From contig CAOLUI010000004.1 in the NCBI GenBank assembly GCA_948479395.1, forward strand, positions 1 to 47,490: 47,490 nt of DNA, read 5' to 3'. Under the pieces are notes generated by a model that ran no database searches, had not been told where the DNA came from, and saw only the letters and a program-made list of their open reading frames with translations. The position numbers and the translations under genes were made by a program. Shown here piece after piece: positions 22,726 through 31,752 of the stretch (within the stretch, counting starts at the first letter, position 1; the number at the start of each line of letters is the position of its first letter). This DNA comes from an uncultured Bacilli bacterium. Lineage in GTDB: Bacteria > Bacillota_I > Bacilli_A > RF39 > UBA660.

Positions 22726-23319
22726 TTATTTTATTATATTATTTAGTATTTTTAAAACTTCAACTCTATATTTTTCTTTACTAATATACATCGAATAATG
22801 CGGAATTTTAATTATTTTATATTTGTTTATTAAATATTTTTTTAATATATTAAAAGAATCATTACCTATCGCAATTAAAATTGGCATATCTTTTGAAATA
22901 ATTTTTATTTCTTTTTCAAATTCTCTAATGTTATTTTGAACAATATATTCATGTTTTTTCAAATAACTCATTACCTTAGATGAATCAACTTCAGGATAGT
23001 TTTTAATTATATCTGTAATATAACTTCCCCAAAATTTTGTATTTATTAATGCATACCTTAATTTATAATCATTTTGATATCTATAGTTACTATGAAAATT
23101 CATCCAAGGTTTTATATTTTGGGTTCCATGTGTATTCGACACATTTAATCCAACAAATACATATTTATTATTCAACATACCAATAATGTTATTATATTCA
23201 AAAAAGTCAATATCTGATGTATTAGATTTAGCAGTATTTATTGGAAGTTTCCATATTGTCCAACTTGCGATTTTACCATATTCTTTTTTTAATTTTTCAT
23301 AAGTCTCTCTGCCAATCAT
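22726..23319 (-). CDS. Hypothetical protein, possibly uracil-DNA-glycosylase-like fold
   Basis: A 197-residue soluble protein. KYVFVGLNVS followed by PWMNFHS, and a late ILIAIGNDSFNIL and IPHYSMY, resemble the order of sheet ends in the uracil-DNA glycosylase superfamily, but the catalytic motifs are not convincing. Possibly a defence or repair gene, as it sits among accessory genes; this is a weak inference. Confidence 0.5.
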   Translation of the reverse strand: MIGRETYEKLKKEYGKIASWTIWKLPINTAKSNTSDIDFFEYNNIIGMLNNKYVFVGLNVSNTHGTQNIKPWMNFHSNYRYQNDYKLRYALINTKFWGSYITDIIKNYPEVDSSKVMSYLKKHEYIVQNNIREFEKEIKIISKDMPILIAIGNDSFNILKKYLINKYKIIKIPHYSMYISKEKYRVEVLKILNNIIK

Positions 23320-23460
23320 ATCACCACTTCTTATAATTAATTATATCATATATTATCTTAACTTGTTCTACTAACCTATAATAGTTAAAATAATTGGCAA
23401 AATTTTGTAATCTCCCAGTAAATCTGATAAAGTTGTTACATTTTAAAACCAACTTTTTCA

Positions 23461-23493
23461 ACATACAAAAAAGCCCATAAACACGGACTTTTT
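23461..23493 (-). terminator. Terminator after rpsI
   Basis: AAAAAGCCC (23468-23476) pairs with GGACTTTTT (23485-23493) with one G-U pair; on the minus strand it is followed by T residues. Confidence 0.8.
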
Positions 23494-23517
23494 AAAATAT
23501 TGAAACTTGTAAATATA

Positions 23518-23934
23518 TTAACGTTTACTAAATTGTGGTGCACGACGAGCCTTTTTTAATCCTGGTTTTTTACGTTCTTTAACTCTAGGATCACGCGTAA
23601 CGAAACCAGCTACTTTTAGACGCTTACGATAAGCATCTTCACTTGATTGATCAGTATTAGCATCATATAAAAGAAGCGCACGAGTTATTCCTAAGCGAAT
23701 CGCTCCAGTTTGTCCTGAAAAACCGCCACCTTTAACATTAACTGTAATATCAAATTTATTTTCATTATTAGTCAATACCAAAGGTTGTTTCAAATCCATT
23801 ACTAATGTAGCATAAGGCATATAATCATTAACATCAACACCATTAATAACTATATTACCAGTTCCACCTGTAATTGTTACTTGTGCAACAGAACGCTTTC
23901 TACGTCCTGTAGCAGACCAACTTTGTTTTGCCAT
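23518..23934 (-). CDS. rpsI: Ribosomal protein S9
   Basis: A 138-residue S9 of the small subunit. The body (GGGFSGQTGAIRLGITRALL) and the conserved C-terminal tail KARRAPQFSKR, which reaches the P-site tRNA, are both present. It follows rplM by nine bases in the standard rplM-rpsI operon. Confidence 0.98.
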   Translation of the reverse strand: MAKQSWSATGRRKRSVAQVTITGGTGNIVINGVDVNDYMPYATLVMDLKQPLVLTNNENKFDITVNVKGGGFSGQTGAIRLGITRALLLYDANTDQSSEDAYRKRLKVAGFVTRDPRVKERKKPGLKKARRAPQFSKR

Positions 23935-23943
23935 AATACCCTC

Positions 23944-24375
23944 CTAATCAACTTTCATTTCTACTGGTTTTTGTGCTAAATGTTTATGATCTTCGTTTGC
24001 ATAAACAAATAACTTTTTACCCATTGCTCTTCCTAATCTATTATGAGGAAGCATTCCTTTAACTGCTCTTTCAATCATTTCTTCTGGATAATTTTCAATC
24101 ATTGTTTTAGCATTACGTTCACGTAAACCACCAGTATAACCACTATGATTATAATACATCTTATCGTTTAACTTGTTTCCGGTTAAATTAACCTTTGAAG
24201 CATTAATAATTATTACATAATCTCCACAATCAACATGAGGAGTATAGGTAACCTTATGTTTACCTCTTAAAATAGTTGCAGCTTTAGTGGCCAAACGACC
24301 TAAATTAACACCTTCAGCATTAATCACGTACCATTTACGTTCAATATTTTCTTTTTTTTGCATGAATGTTTTCAT
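23944..24375 (-). CDS. rplM: Ribosomal protein L13
   Basis: About 143 residues: RKWYVINAEGVNLGRLAT, HVDCGDYVIIINA and GMLPHNRLGRAM are classic L13 segments. The start at 24375 (MKTFMQKK) is preferred because AAGGA lies nine bases upstream; an ATG six codons earlier is poorer. It lies behind a typical L13 leader, which would bind L13 and repress the operon. Confidence 0.97.
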   Translation of the reverse strand: MKTFMQKKENIERKWYVINAEGVNLGRLATKAATILRGKHKVTYTPHVDCGDYVIIINASKVNLTGNKLNDKMYYNHSGYTGGLRERNAKTMIENYPEEMIERAVKGMLPHNRLGRAMGKKLFVYANEDHKHLAQKPVEMKVD

Positions 24376-24384
24376 TGCTTTTAT

Positions 24385-24455
24385 TCCTTTCATTAGTTAT
24401 CCACTTTTTACTTTCCCAAGGTAAAAAAGCTTCACAACAAATAAAATGTACCAGT
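24385..24455 (-). ncRNA. L13-type ribosomal protein leader
   Basis: The transcript leader contains GAAGCTTTTTTACC, a stem between CTTTTTTAC and GTAAAAAG, and GTGGATAAC just before rplM, a pattern I associate with the Bacillota L13 autoregulatory leader. The assignment is by recall of that pattern; a covariance search would decide. Confidence 0.6.
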
Positions 24456-24459
24456 TAAA

Positions 24460-24488
24460 ATTATATGCAACAAAGACCCAAAAGTCAA
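24460..24488 (-). promoter_or_regulatory. Promoter of rplM-rpsI
   Basis: TTGACT (24488-24483) and TATAAT (24465-24460) with a 17-base spacer. Confidence 0.85.
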
Positions 24489-24517
24489 CAAAAATAATAA
24501 CTTACCTAAATTTTTCA

Positions 24518-26173
24518 TTATTTTTTTAATAATAAACAACGTTCTTTATAACTTCCATAATTTTCCATTATTTTTTTTGAATCAACCCAAGCAATATAAA
24601 TCATTTCATCACTACTTGATTTAATTCCTAATCTTAATCTAATATCACAATCATTAGCAATAGCAAATTGAAACAATTCCTCAAATTCACTTATATCTCC
24701 TTCTTTTAAAATATTTCCATCCTTTAACACTCTTACTAAATCGCACCCCAAATTATTATAAGCATATTTCATATTAACAGTTTCTTTATCATAACTAGAA
24801 TAAAAAACTTGTCCCCCTTTATCCAGGGAAAAACTATTATCCAAATCAACTTTATTATCACTTATAACCATTTTATTAATAACTGTATTATTTTTCTCTT
24901 TTAATGGATCAGCTAAATTATTTATTTTCTCATATAAATTATCAAAAATATCATAAACTAAACAATTTTTAGCACTTACCTCACTAGAAGAATTTTTAAT
25001 TTTAAAACTTGAAACAAGCAACGTTGATAAAGCTAACAAAGCTACCATTTTCTTAAAACCTATTCTCATTTTATTTCTATATTTTCTCTTCTTTTTAAGA
25101 GAAAATAATTTCTTTGGTCTTCTTTCATTTTCTTCTTTTTTCACTAAATTATCTTGATCTAAATCTAAAATATTTTCTAAACTCTTTTGATCATTTAAAA
25201 TCACATTTACATATTTATTTATTTCTTTTCTTTTTTCAAAACTTTCTTCAACATAAGAAGCCAAACATCTCAAAATTTCTGCTTCGGATAAATCTTTTCC
25301 CAAAATCTCTTTACAATTATTTTCTATCTCTAAACAAAAAGTATTAATTTCATTTAAAATTTTCTCATTATTAATATTCTTTCCCAAATTCAATTGTATT
25401 TTTTTATTTTCAACATATTTTTTAATTAAATCTTCCTCATAAACACTAACATAAAGATAATCCAAAAATCTTATAAATAATATTCCCGTACTCTTTGACA
25501 TATTTAATACTTTAAAAAAAGTTTCATAATCTCCATTTTTAAAATCTTTCATAATCTCAATAGCATTTTCCCCTTGCTCCGTTAACTTTTTTTGAATATT
25601 AAAAAAAACTTGTGATAATTCCACATAAGTAGGCTGCTCTTCATTTTTCAAAATTATTTGTCTAAACCATTCAGTATACCCTTCATTTGCCCCTACTCCA
25701 AATCCATCTTTTTTAATTTTAATTCTAAAAAAAGTTTGCGTAAAAGGATTAAACTTACTCAATAATATATTTTGCAAATTAGTACCTAAATATTTTTGAA
25801 ATTCGAAATCTTTCCCTATTATTTTATGAAAACCTGTAGAAATTATTTGACCCTTTTCGTCTCTTTTAATCAACATTTTATGAATTAATTCATGCAAAAT
25901 AGTTGCTCTATATCTCTTTATATTATAATCAATCTCAAAAGAATTTAATTCTTTTCCTAAATTTTTATGCAAGATAATTTCTGGTTTAACCAAACTTGCT
26001 GAGCCTGAAACATTGCCATTATATGGAGCAAATTTCAAAACTTTAAATTCACTTGCCATTTTTTTAGAAAATTCATCTTTCTTAAATCCACCATAACATT
26101 GAAAATATTGTCTTCCTAAAAATAACATTTTTTCCCTTGTGATTCTTTCTTCTCTTGTCATTAAATTATTCAT
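24518..26173 (-). CDS. Membrane-anchored zincin-like protein
   Basis: A 551-residue protein of no family I can name. The N-terminal half has ATILHELIHKM (HExxH, 94-98), followed about 65 residues later by NEGYTEW (163-169), which could give the third ligand of a gluzincin-type metallopeptidase. A basic segment precedes a single membrane helix (about 375-395, MVALLALSTLLVSS), and about 150 residues lie beyond. The protease-like part would be cytoplasmic and the C-terminal part outside. It follows the 100-residue gene and precedes rplM in the ribosomal/truA block, where such a gene is not usual. Confidence 0.6.
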   Translation of the reverse strand: MNNLMTREERITREKMLFLGRQYFQCYGGFKKDEFSKKMASEFKVLKFAPYNGNVSGSASLVKPEIILHKNLGKELNSFEIDYNIKRYRATILHELIHKMLIKRDEKGQIISTGFHKIIGKDFEFQKYLGTNLQNILLSKFNPFTQTFFRIKIKKDGFGVGANEGYTEWFRQIILKNEEQPTYVELSQVFFNIQKKLTEQGENAIEIMKDFKNGDYETFFKVLNMSKSTGILFIRFLDYLYVSVYEEDLIKKYVENKKIQLNLGKNINNEKILNEINTFCLEIENNCKEILGKDLSEAEILRCLASYVEESFEKRKEINKYVNVILNDQKSLENILDLDQDNLVKKEENERRPKKLFSLKKKRKYRNKMRIGFKKMVALLALSTLLVSSFKIKNSSSEVSAKNCLVYDIFDNLYEKINNLADPLKEKNNTVINKMVISDNKVDLDNSFSLDKGGQVFYSSYDKETVNMKYAYNNLGCDLVRVLKDGNILKEGDISEFEELFQFAIANDCDIRLRLGIKSSSDEMIYIAWVDSKKIMENYGSYKERCLLLKK

Positions 26174-26241
26174 AAAAAAAGCCTCTTTCTTTAAAAGCTA
26201 TTATAAAAAGAAACTTTGTATTGTCAAGAGATAATCTATTT

Positions 26242-26544
26242 TTAATGACTTTTAAATTCCTTATATGCTCTATCTAATATTTTATATTCTTGAGATTCAT
26301 AAATATCATCACTTAAATCTAATCCTTCACTTCTTGCAATTTTCACACAATTTAAAACCATATATCGTTCTTCAAAAGATAATTTATTAATAAACTCTAT
26401 ATTTTGCCATATATAATTAATAATACACCTAAAATTCTTTCTTATTAGTCGCTTTCGCCTTTTTTTAATACTCCATGATAATTCATTATACATTTCATTT
26501 AAAACCATACGAAAAATATAAAAATTCCTTTCTTTATCACTCAT
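26242..26544 (-). CDS. Hypothetical protein, 100 aa
   Basis: A 100-residue helical, basic protein (SIKKRRKRLIRKNFRC in the middle, YKILDRAYKEFKSH at the end). No motif recognised. Its start overlaps the end of truA (ATGA-type overlap), so it is translated with truA. Confidence 0.6.
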   Translation of the reverse strand: MSDKERNFYIFRMVLNEMYNELSWSIKKRRKRLIRKNFRCIINYIWQNIEFINKLSFEERYMVLNCVKIARSEGLDLSDDIYESQEYKILDRAYKEFKSH

Positions 26545-27262
26545 AAAAAATCCTTTCTAAATATAACCCTTTAGCTGGCGCCGTCCTAAGTTGATAATTA
26601 AAACTTTGATCCTTAAGCATTCGATTTAATAATACTATATCACATTTTCCTTCATTATAATCAAGCATTGCCCCTACTAAATTCCGTATCATATATCGAT
26701 AAAAACTTGTCCCTGTAAAAATAATTTGTATTTCATGAGCCATCTCTTTTACTTCTATATCATAAATTATACTATCATAATTATCTCTTTCTCCCGACAC
26801 AAAATTATGAAAATTATAAGCCCCAGTGAACAACCTAGCACACTCTTTAATTTTAGCCAAATCTATCTTTTTATTATATTGTAAAAAATAATCTTCTTTA
26901 AATGGCGAAAAATCTCCTCGCCAGATTTTATAAACATAAACTTTTTTTAAAACATTAAAACGAGCATGAAAATTCTTTTGAACTAAATAACAATCAATAA
27001 TATTTATATAAGGACGAACTATATTATTTAAAGATTTTATTAAATTTTTGGGCCCAATATTTATATCTAAATCAAAATGAGCACATTGACCATTTGCATG
27101 AACTCCTACATCTGTTCTTCCAGCTCCCTTAATCAAGACCTCTTTTTTATTAATAATCGTTAAAGCTTTCTCTAAACATTCTTGTACTGATTTCTTATCC
27201 CTTTGCCGTTGAAAACCAAAAAATTTACTTCCATCATATTGAAATTTAATAACAAAACGCAT
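26537..27262 (-). CDS. truA: tRNA pseudouridine synthase A
   Basis: About 241 residues, full length for TruA, which makes pseudouridine at tRNA positions 38-40. YDGSKFFGFQRQ, the catalytic aspartate in GAGRTDVGVHA and RYMIRNLVGAML are present. The start is ATG 27262 or the ATG one codon earlier, overlapping the upstream stop. It is in its usual place after the ECF ATPase genes and before rplM. Confidence 0.97.
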   Translation of the reverse strand: MRFVIKFQYDGSKFFGFQRQRDKKSVQECLEKALTIINKKEVLIKGAGRTDVGVHANGQCAHFDLDINIGPKNLIKSLNNIVRPYINIIDCYLVQKNFHARFNVLKKVYVYKIWRGDFSPFKEDYFLQYNKKIDLAKIKECARLFTGAYNFHNFVSGERDNYDSIIYDIEVKEMAHEIQIIFTGTSFYRYMIRNLVGAMLDYNEGKCDIVLLNRMLKDQSFNYQLRTAPAKGLYLERIFYE

Positions 27263-27894
27263 CATTGCACTTCCCTAAATATTGCTTTAATAAGCTCTTT
27301 TAAATCTGTATAATTATTTAATATTTTTTTATCCCTATTAATATATTGTTGAAAATCTATTATTTTTGGCACTTCTAATAAATCTTTTATCTCTAAATCA
27401 AAAAAATCATCTTTCTTAAACTCTAATATTTCTTTTTCATTTTTTAAAACAACTAAATAATCTACAAAATCCAACATAAAATTCATTGATACCTCAATTA
27501 AAATAATTGTTTTTTTATATTTATAAACTAATTTTTTTAACAAATTTTTAAAATACAATAAATCCTTTTTCATAAAATATTTATCAAACTGATAAAAAAT
27601 AATTTGATCTTCATTTAATATTAAAGAAATTGCTAATTCTATTTTTATCTTTTCACTAAAAGACAAATTACAAATATCTTCCTTTAAAATATCATCTATT
27701 AAATTAAGCATTTGAAAACTTTTTTTTATTCGTTCTAGACTACATTTAGTATTACTTAAAATATATTCTTCCACACTTTGATGAAAATATATTTGTTTTA
27801 AAAATACAATATGCGTATTTAAATTATATGGATCAAAAGGAAAATTATTAAAAGCATTAATCTTTTCTTTTTTTATAAAATTCATTAATTCCAT
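27262..27894 (-). CDS. Degenerate ECF-type ATPase (EcfA2 position)
   Basis: A 210-residue protein lying where ecfA2 normally lies. It resembles the rear part of an ABC ATPase: NLSFSEKIKIELAISLIL in place of the signature motif, then IIFYQFDKY in place of Walker B. No Walker A loop is visible in the first 60 residues. It could hardly hydrolyse ATP as seen and may be a structural partner of the next gene's product or a decaying gene. It overlaps its neighbours by 10 and 3 bases. Confidence 0.6.
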   Translation of the reverse strand: MELMNFIKKEKINAFNNFPFDPYNLNTHIVFLKQIYFHQSVEEYILSNTKCSLERIKKSFQMLNLIDDILKEDICNLSFSEKIKIELAISLILNEDQIIFYQFDKYFMKKDLLYFKNLLKKLVYKYKKTIILIEVSMNFMLDFVDYLVVLKNEKEILEFKKDDFFDLEIKDLLEVPKIIDFQQYINRDKKILNNYTDLKELIKAIFREVQ

Positions 27895-28610
27895 AACTTT
27901 TTCTGTAACTCCTCTTTCGTAAAATAAATATCATCAATTAAATTATAATATTGCAATTGAATAGATAAATCAACATAAAATGGCAATCCTATACCTAATC
28001 TTTTCAACAATTTTTCTTCTTGCAAAACCTGCTTAGTTTGTCCCTCAATAGCAATTATTCCATCATTCATCACTATCATATATTCATAATTTAAAGACTC
28101 TTCAATATTATTAGAAACAACAACTTGTGTTATATTATTTTTCAAAAAATAATCCCTAAATATTTCAATATCTTCTTTTTTCATAAAAGAATATAAATTA
28201 TCAATAAAAATAATTTGTGGATTTTGATATAAAAAAGTACACAAAAGTAATATTTTTTTTTGATAAAAATTTAAATTATTAGGATTCATTTTTAACATAT
28301 CTTTAGAAAAAAAATTATTTACAAAACCTTTTTGATTTTCATTCAATAAAACATATTTTAATTCATCTTCCACAAGCGAAGATTTAAAATAATCTTGATC
28401 TAAAATTACCGCAATTTTAGCATTTAGAGACACTTTCCCTGAATATTTTATCTTATCTGCTATTATGTTTAATAAAAGACTCTTTCCACTAGCACTAGTT
28501 CCACAGATAAAAACATTTTTACCTTTATAAAAAACTATTGATAAATTATGAAAAAAAACTTTTTTATTTAAATTTAAAGATATATTTTCTATTTTAATAA
28601 ATTCTTCCAT
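27885..28610 (-). CDS. ECF-type ABC ATPase (EcfA1 position), atypical
   Basis: A 241-residue ATPase with a good Walker A, CGTSASGKS (36-44), and a Q-loop-like LDQDYF. The signature is NFYQKK rather than LSGGQ, and Walker B IIFIDNL lacks the catalytic Glu. In Bacillota ecfA1-ecfA2-ecfT-truA-rplM-rpsI powers vitamin uptake; here ecfT is absent between the ATPases and truA. Function as a transporter ATPase is doubtful from this window alone. Confidence 0.65.
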   Translation of the reverse strand: MEEFIKIENISLNLNKKVFFHNLSIVFYKGKNVFICGTSASGKSLLLNIIADKIKYSGKVSLNAKIAVILDQDYFKSSLVEDELKYVLLNENQKGFVNNFFSKDMLKMNPNNLNFYQKKILLLCTFLYQNPQIIFIDNLYSFMKKEDIEIFRDYFLKNNITQVVVSNNIEESLNYEYMIVMNDGIIAIEGQTKQVLQEEKLLKRLGIGLPFYVDLSIQLQYYNLIDDIYFTKEELQKKLWN

Positions 28611-28649
28611 TTATTTCACCATTAAAATTATTATACAAATTTTAACCCA

Positions 28650-28673
28650 AGAAAAAAAGAGTTTTTACTCTTT
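28650..28673 (-). terminator. Terminator after divIC
   Basis: AAAGAG (28656-28661) and CTCTTT (28668-28673) overlap the divIC stop codon and are followed on the minus strand by TTTTCTT. Confidence 0.75.
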
Positions 28674-28970
28674 ATCACTAGGCAACTTAATAATAACTTC
28701 ATCCGGCATCGAATATAAATACTTTTCTCGAGCATATCTAGCTACATAATCTCCATCTTGTAATTTGGTAATTTCTGATTGCAAAGATTCTTCCTCATGT
28801 AATAAATCATCATATTTATTATTCAATAAACTCAGTTCATTTTTATTATGAATAATTTGACATAAATCATTAAATACACTTGTTACAATAATACCCACTA
28901 ATAATACTATAGCACATGACAAAAATGTAAGACGCCTTTTCACTTTCTTTGTTATTATTTTTTCTTTCAT
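28665..28970 (-). CDS. divIC: Septum formation initiator DivIC/FtsB-like
   Basis: A 101-residue bitopic protein: basic cytoplasmic N-terminus, one membrane segment (about 13-33), then an outer coiled coil (about 40-70, NNKYDDLLHEEESLQSEITKL) and the family ending YVARYAREKYLY with LPSDKE. It stabilises the FtsL/DivIB division subcomplex. In Bacillus it lies right after yabP-yabQ; here a decayed acetyltransferase and one gene intervene. Confidence 0.9.
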   Translation of the reverse strand: MKEKIITKKVKRRLTFLSCAIVLLVGIIVTSVFNDLCQIIHNKNELSLLNNKYDDLLHEEESLQSEITKLQDGDYVARYAREKYLYSMPDEVIIKLPSDKE

Positions 28971-29252
28971 TACTCGCTCCTATTTTTCTCATTATAACAC
29001 TAACTAGTTAAGATAACAATTTTTTCTGCAAAGCTTTACATTTTTTTCCTAGTATTTTTATATAGTTAAAATATTCTTATATAGCTTTTTATAAGTCATT
29101 AAATATCCATAATCTTTATATACTTTTATTTCTAAAAATAATAAATATTTAAAAATTTTTAATACGTCAATTTAAATATTGAATCTTCACCATAATAAAG
29201 ATAGCATTACCTTATTATATAGAATAAAATACATAACAATATTATTATCCAT
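28971..29252. other. Intergenic stretch without visible gene
   Basis: About 280 AT-rich bases upstream of divIC with no convincing frame on either strand. It may hold the divIC promoter, but no strong -35/-10 pair stood out. Confidence 0.4.
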
Positions 29253-29704
29253 TTATTTAGAAATTTTCATATGTATATCTTCTTCAGTTATCCCCACACC
29301 ATCTTTTATAAAACCAATTTTTTCATAACAATGAATTGCTCTTAAATTATTTGCATAAACATATAATTCCACGCCATCTAATTTTAATGTTTCAAAAACA
29401 TATTTTAATAAAGCATTAACAGCTTCTATACCATAATGCTTATCTTGTTTGTCTGGAGTAATAGAAATTAACATTTCGCAAGTATTATCTGAAAAAGATG
29501 TAGTCATTTTCACTTAATATTTGTTTTTTTATCCAATTTAAAATTTGTTAGAACTATAATTCTTTCTAAATATAACTTTTTGTATTTCTTGATTGTTATA
29601 CCATCCATTAATAATTCTGACATATGAATATATAAAATATTATCAGATTCAAAAACCAAGTTATATTTTCCTTTTCCAAATTCTACATTTTTCATTTTAA
29701 CCAC
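29253..29704 (-). pseudogene. Decayed GNAT acetyltransferase
   Basis: The C-terminal half (29513-29253) has the acetyl-CoA fold pattern YGIEAVNALLKYVFE and NNLRAIHCYEKIGF. The N-terminal half is scattered over three frames: MKNVEFGKGKYNLVFE in one, GWYNNQEIQKVIFRK in a second, IKKQILSENDYIFF in a third. At least two frameshifts and probably a deletion separate them, so no functional enzyme is made. The gene was inserted between yabQ and divIC and is now being lost. Confidence 0.75.
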
Positions 29705-29848
29705 CTTTTATATTATAGTATCTAAATAATATGTAATTTATAATATCAAATAAGCAAGATAATCTCGCCCTTTATTATATAACAAATTTTTTATATTTAA
29801 AAATAATACTATTAAAAAAACAATTTCTATTTAAGAAATTGCACTTTT

Positions 29849-30394
29849 TTATAATTGACGAATTCCTGTTTCATCAATACAAGTCTCAATACCTAAATCT
29901 TCATTAATTGCTTGTAAAGATGCTAATAAACTGGCTCTTTCATGCAATAATTGTTTTTTCTTTAAATTGATTGCTTGTAAAGACGACAATAAATTGGCTC
30001 TTTTACATAATGATCGTTTTTCCTTTATGTTGTTAAATTTTGAAATAACATTCTCTCCTAGTTCAATTTCAATGTATCTTTTTGCCTCTTCTTCATTAGT
30101 AAAGCCGCCAAATAATCCCGAATGAACATTATTTTTATTAGTTAAATTAATGTTTATCGGCCTTACAATAGAATCTGGCAATTCATCTTCAGTAAACGCA
30201 CTAAAACCTGCTAATCTAAAAAACAATTCTAAATCATCTAAATTATAGTTTGCAACGTAATGAAATACTATAAATGGTAAAGATTTGTGAACTCCAATTT
30301 TATTTCCTACATTTTGAAATATATATTTTCCTGTTTGTACAATATCGCCCCAATTATCTCCATATAAATTAAATTTAAAATATTTTTCTTCCAT
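29849..30394 (-). CDS. Hypothetical protein with C-terminal repeat
   Basis: About 181 residues from the ATG at 30394, after TAGGAG; the frame from 30439 is longer but has no ribosome site. The body begins MEEKYFKFNLYGDNWGD and is rich in aromatic residues. Near the end RANLLSSLQAIN and RASLLASLQAIN repeat 21 residues apart, a tandem helix. No family recognised. Lies between yabQ and the decayed acetyltransferase, an addition to the core order. Confidence 0.6.
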   Translation of the reverse strand: MEEKYFKFNLYGDNWGDIVQTGKYIFQNVGNKIGVHKSLPFIVFHYVANYNLDDLELFFRLAGFSAFTEDELPDSIVRPININLTNKNNVHSGLFGGFTNEEEAKRYIEIELGENVISKFNNIKEKRSLCKRANLLSSLQAINLKKKQLLHERASLLASLQAINEDLGIETCIDETGIRQL

Positions 30395-30496
30395 AAATTT
30401 TCTCCTAACATTTATAATGTATAATTTATTATATCCCAAAAATGATATATATCAAATACGGAAATTCTTTAATTACTGATTATAATCCTTAAAAAA

Positions 30497-30814
30497 TTAT
30501 TTTAAATTTTTACTAATTCTCTCTAAAATAAATGTTTTTACATGACTACCAAGCTTTTTATTAAAAAAACTGGCAATTATAAACCCTAAAAATAGAGTTA
30601 ACAAAAAATAAACATGTATTACCCCATAATTAATTTTAAACATTATCAAAACATACAAAAGTGTTACATCAACAATATAAATTATTGAAACAAAATATTT
30701 CCAAAATTTTGTCATATGTTTAATTAACTTATAATTTAATAAACTAGTATAATAAAAGAAACCACCAAAAATAAAAGAAAAAATAAAAGAAACAATTTGT
30801 ACTTTATAATCCAT
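30497..30814 (-). CDS. yabQ: YabQ-like sporulation membrane protein
   Basis: A 105-residue protein with three or four membrane segments (for example FIFSFIFGGFFYYTSLL and VYFLLTLFLGFIIASFF). Sequence similarity to YabQ is weak by eye, but it starts inside the yabP stop codon and lies before divIC, the exact place of yabQ. YabQ is needed for spore cortex formation in B. subtilis. Confidence 0.7.
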   Translation of the reverse strand: MDYKVQIVSFIFSFIFGGFFYYTSLLNYKLIKHMTKFWKYFVSIIYIVDVTLLYVLIMFKINYGVIHVYFLLTLFLGFIIASFFNKKLGSHVKTFILERISKNLK

Positions 30815-31104
30815 TATTTAAATAATTTAGTAAAAAAGCCCTCATGATTTTGTTTCGTTTCCCCATCAATATAAGCAAAACTATCTATTTTTCCTTTTAT
30901 TTTTACATTTCCATCATGCGTATCTAATTTTAATATTTCTAAACTGTGCCCTTTTAATAAAATTACCCCCATACTACTTTCCATTAAAAACTCTTCATTA
31001 TCAAAGCTTGTAATTTTCTTTATCCCTGTTAAAAAAATTTCTCTTCGATCTGTTATTTTTAATTCATGACTACCAAGTAATATATTGTCCAATTCTTTAT
31101 CCAT
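30814..31104 (-). CDS. yabP: YabP sporulation protein
   Basis: About 96 residues. The family pattern HELKITDRREIFLTG, then ITSFDNEEFLMES, ILLKGHSLEI and the end GFFTKLFK are all present. YabP is made in the mother cell and is required for cortex assembly. The start is the ATG at 31104; the upstream GTG is too close to the AGGAG site. Downstream of spoVG, coupled to yabQ by overlapping stop and start. Confidence 0.85.
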   Translation of the reverse strand: MDKELDNILLGSHELKITDRREIFLTGIKKITSFDNEEFLMESSMGVILLKGHSLEILKLDTHDGNVKIKGKIDSFAYIDGETKQNHEGFFTKLFK

Positions 31105-31152
31105 TATTAACACGCTCCTAATTAATCATATTAATAAAAGATTATTTTATTC

Positions 31153-31179
31153 GAAAAAAAAACCTAGATTACTAGATTT
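31153..31179 (-). terminator. Terminator after spoVG
   Basis: AAACCTAG (31160-31167) and CTAGATTT (31172-31179) pair with one G-U, and the minus strand continues with a T run. Confidence 0.75.
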
Positions 31180-31184
31180 TTCAA

Positions 31185-31451
31185 TTATTCTTCTTCATTC
31201 GTTTTTTCATATTCTTCTAAGATTGCATCTTGAAACATAGATCTAATTTCAGTATTCAATGGATGAGCGATATCTCTATAATCTCCAGTTGCAGTTTTTT
31301 TACTTGGCATGGCAATGAATAATCCCTTATCACCTTCAATGATTCTTATATCATGAATCGCAAAAGCATCATCAAGAACTACCGTTGCAATACCTTTCAT
31401 TCTATTTCCTTCTTTTTCAAATTTACGAACTGTTACTGATGTAATTTTCAT
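31185..31451 (-). CDS. spoVG: SpoVG regulator
   Basis: An 88-residue SpoVG: MKITSVTVRKFEKEGNRMKG, DDAFAIHDIRIIEG, FIAMPSKKTATGDYRDIAHP. It binds nucleic acid and affects septation and sporulation. Near standard length. Confidence 0.95.
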   Translation of the reverse strand: MKITSVTVRKFEKEGNRMKGIATVVLDDAFAIHDIRIIEGDKGLFIAMPSKKTATGDYRDIAHPLNTEIRSMFQDAILEEYEKTNEEE

Positions 31452-31527
31452 AAGACACTCCTTCTCTAAAGTTTTTCTAGTAACTTAATAATATTTTAAT
31501 CCATAAAGAACAACTAATCAAGACTTT

Positions 31528-31740
31528 TTACAAATACTTGATACTAATTTCACCAGTTGCTATATCAGAATAACTAAAACTTTTTTCCCTTCCATTTTCA
31601 TTAACCGTAAAAATACTAGGATAAGCTTTGGATATATACCCTTCAACTTGATAATTTTTATTACGCATTCCAAAAACAGAGATAATTACTTGATCATTAA
31701 CATGATTTTTAATATCTTCTTTAATTTTATCTAAACTCAT
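31528..31740 (-). CDS. veg: Veg protein
   Basis: A 70-residue Veg with the family's start LDKIKEDIKNHVNDQVII and the GYISKAYPSIFTV segment. Veg is abundant in Bacillus and influences biofilm matrix genes. It is placed between yabG and spoVG as in related genomes. Confidence 0.92.
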   Translation of the reverse strand: MSLDKIKEDIKNHVNDQVIISVFGMRNKNYQVEGYISKAYPSIFTVNENGREKSFSYSDIATGEISIKYL

Positions 31741-31752
31741 ATATTCCTCCTT

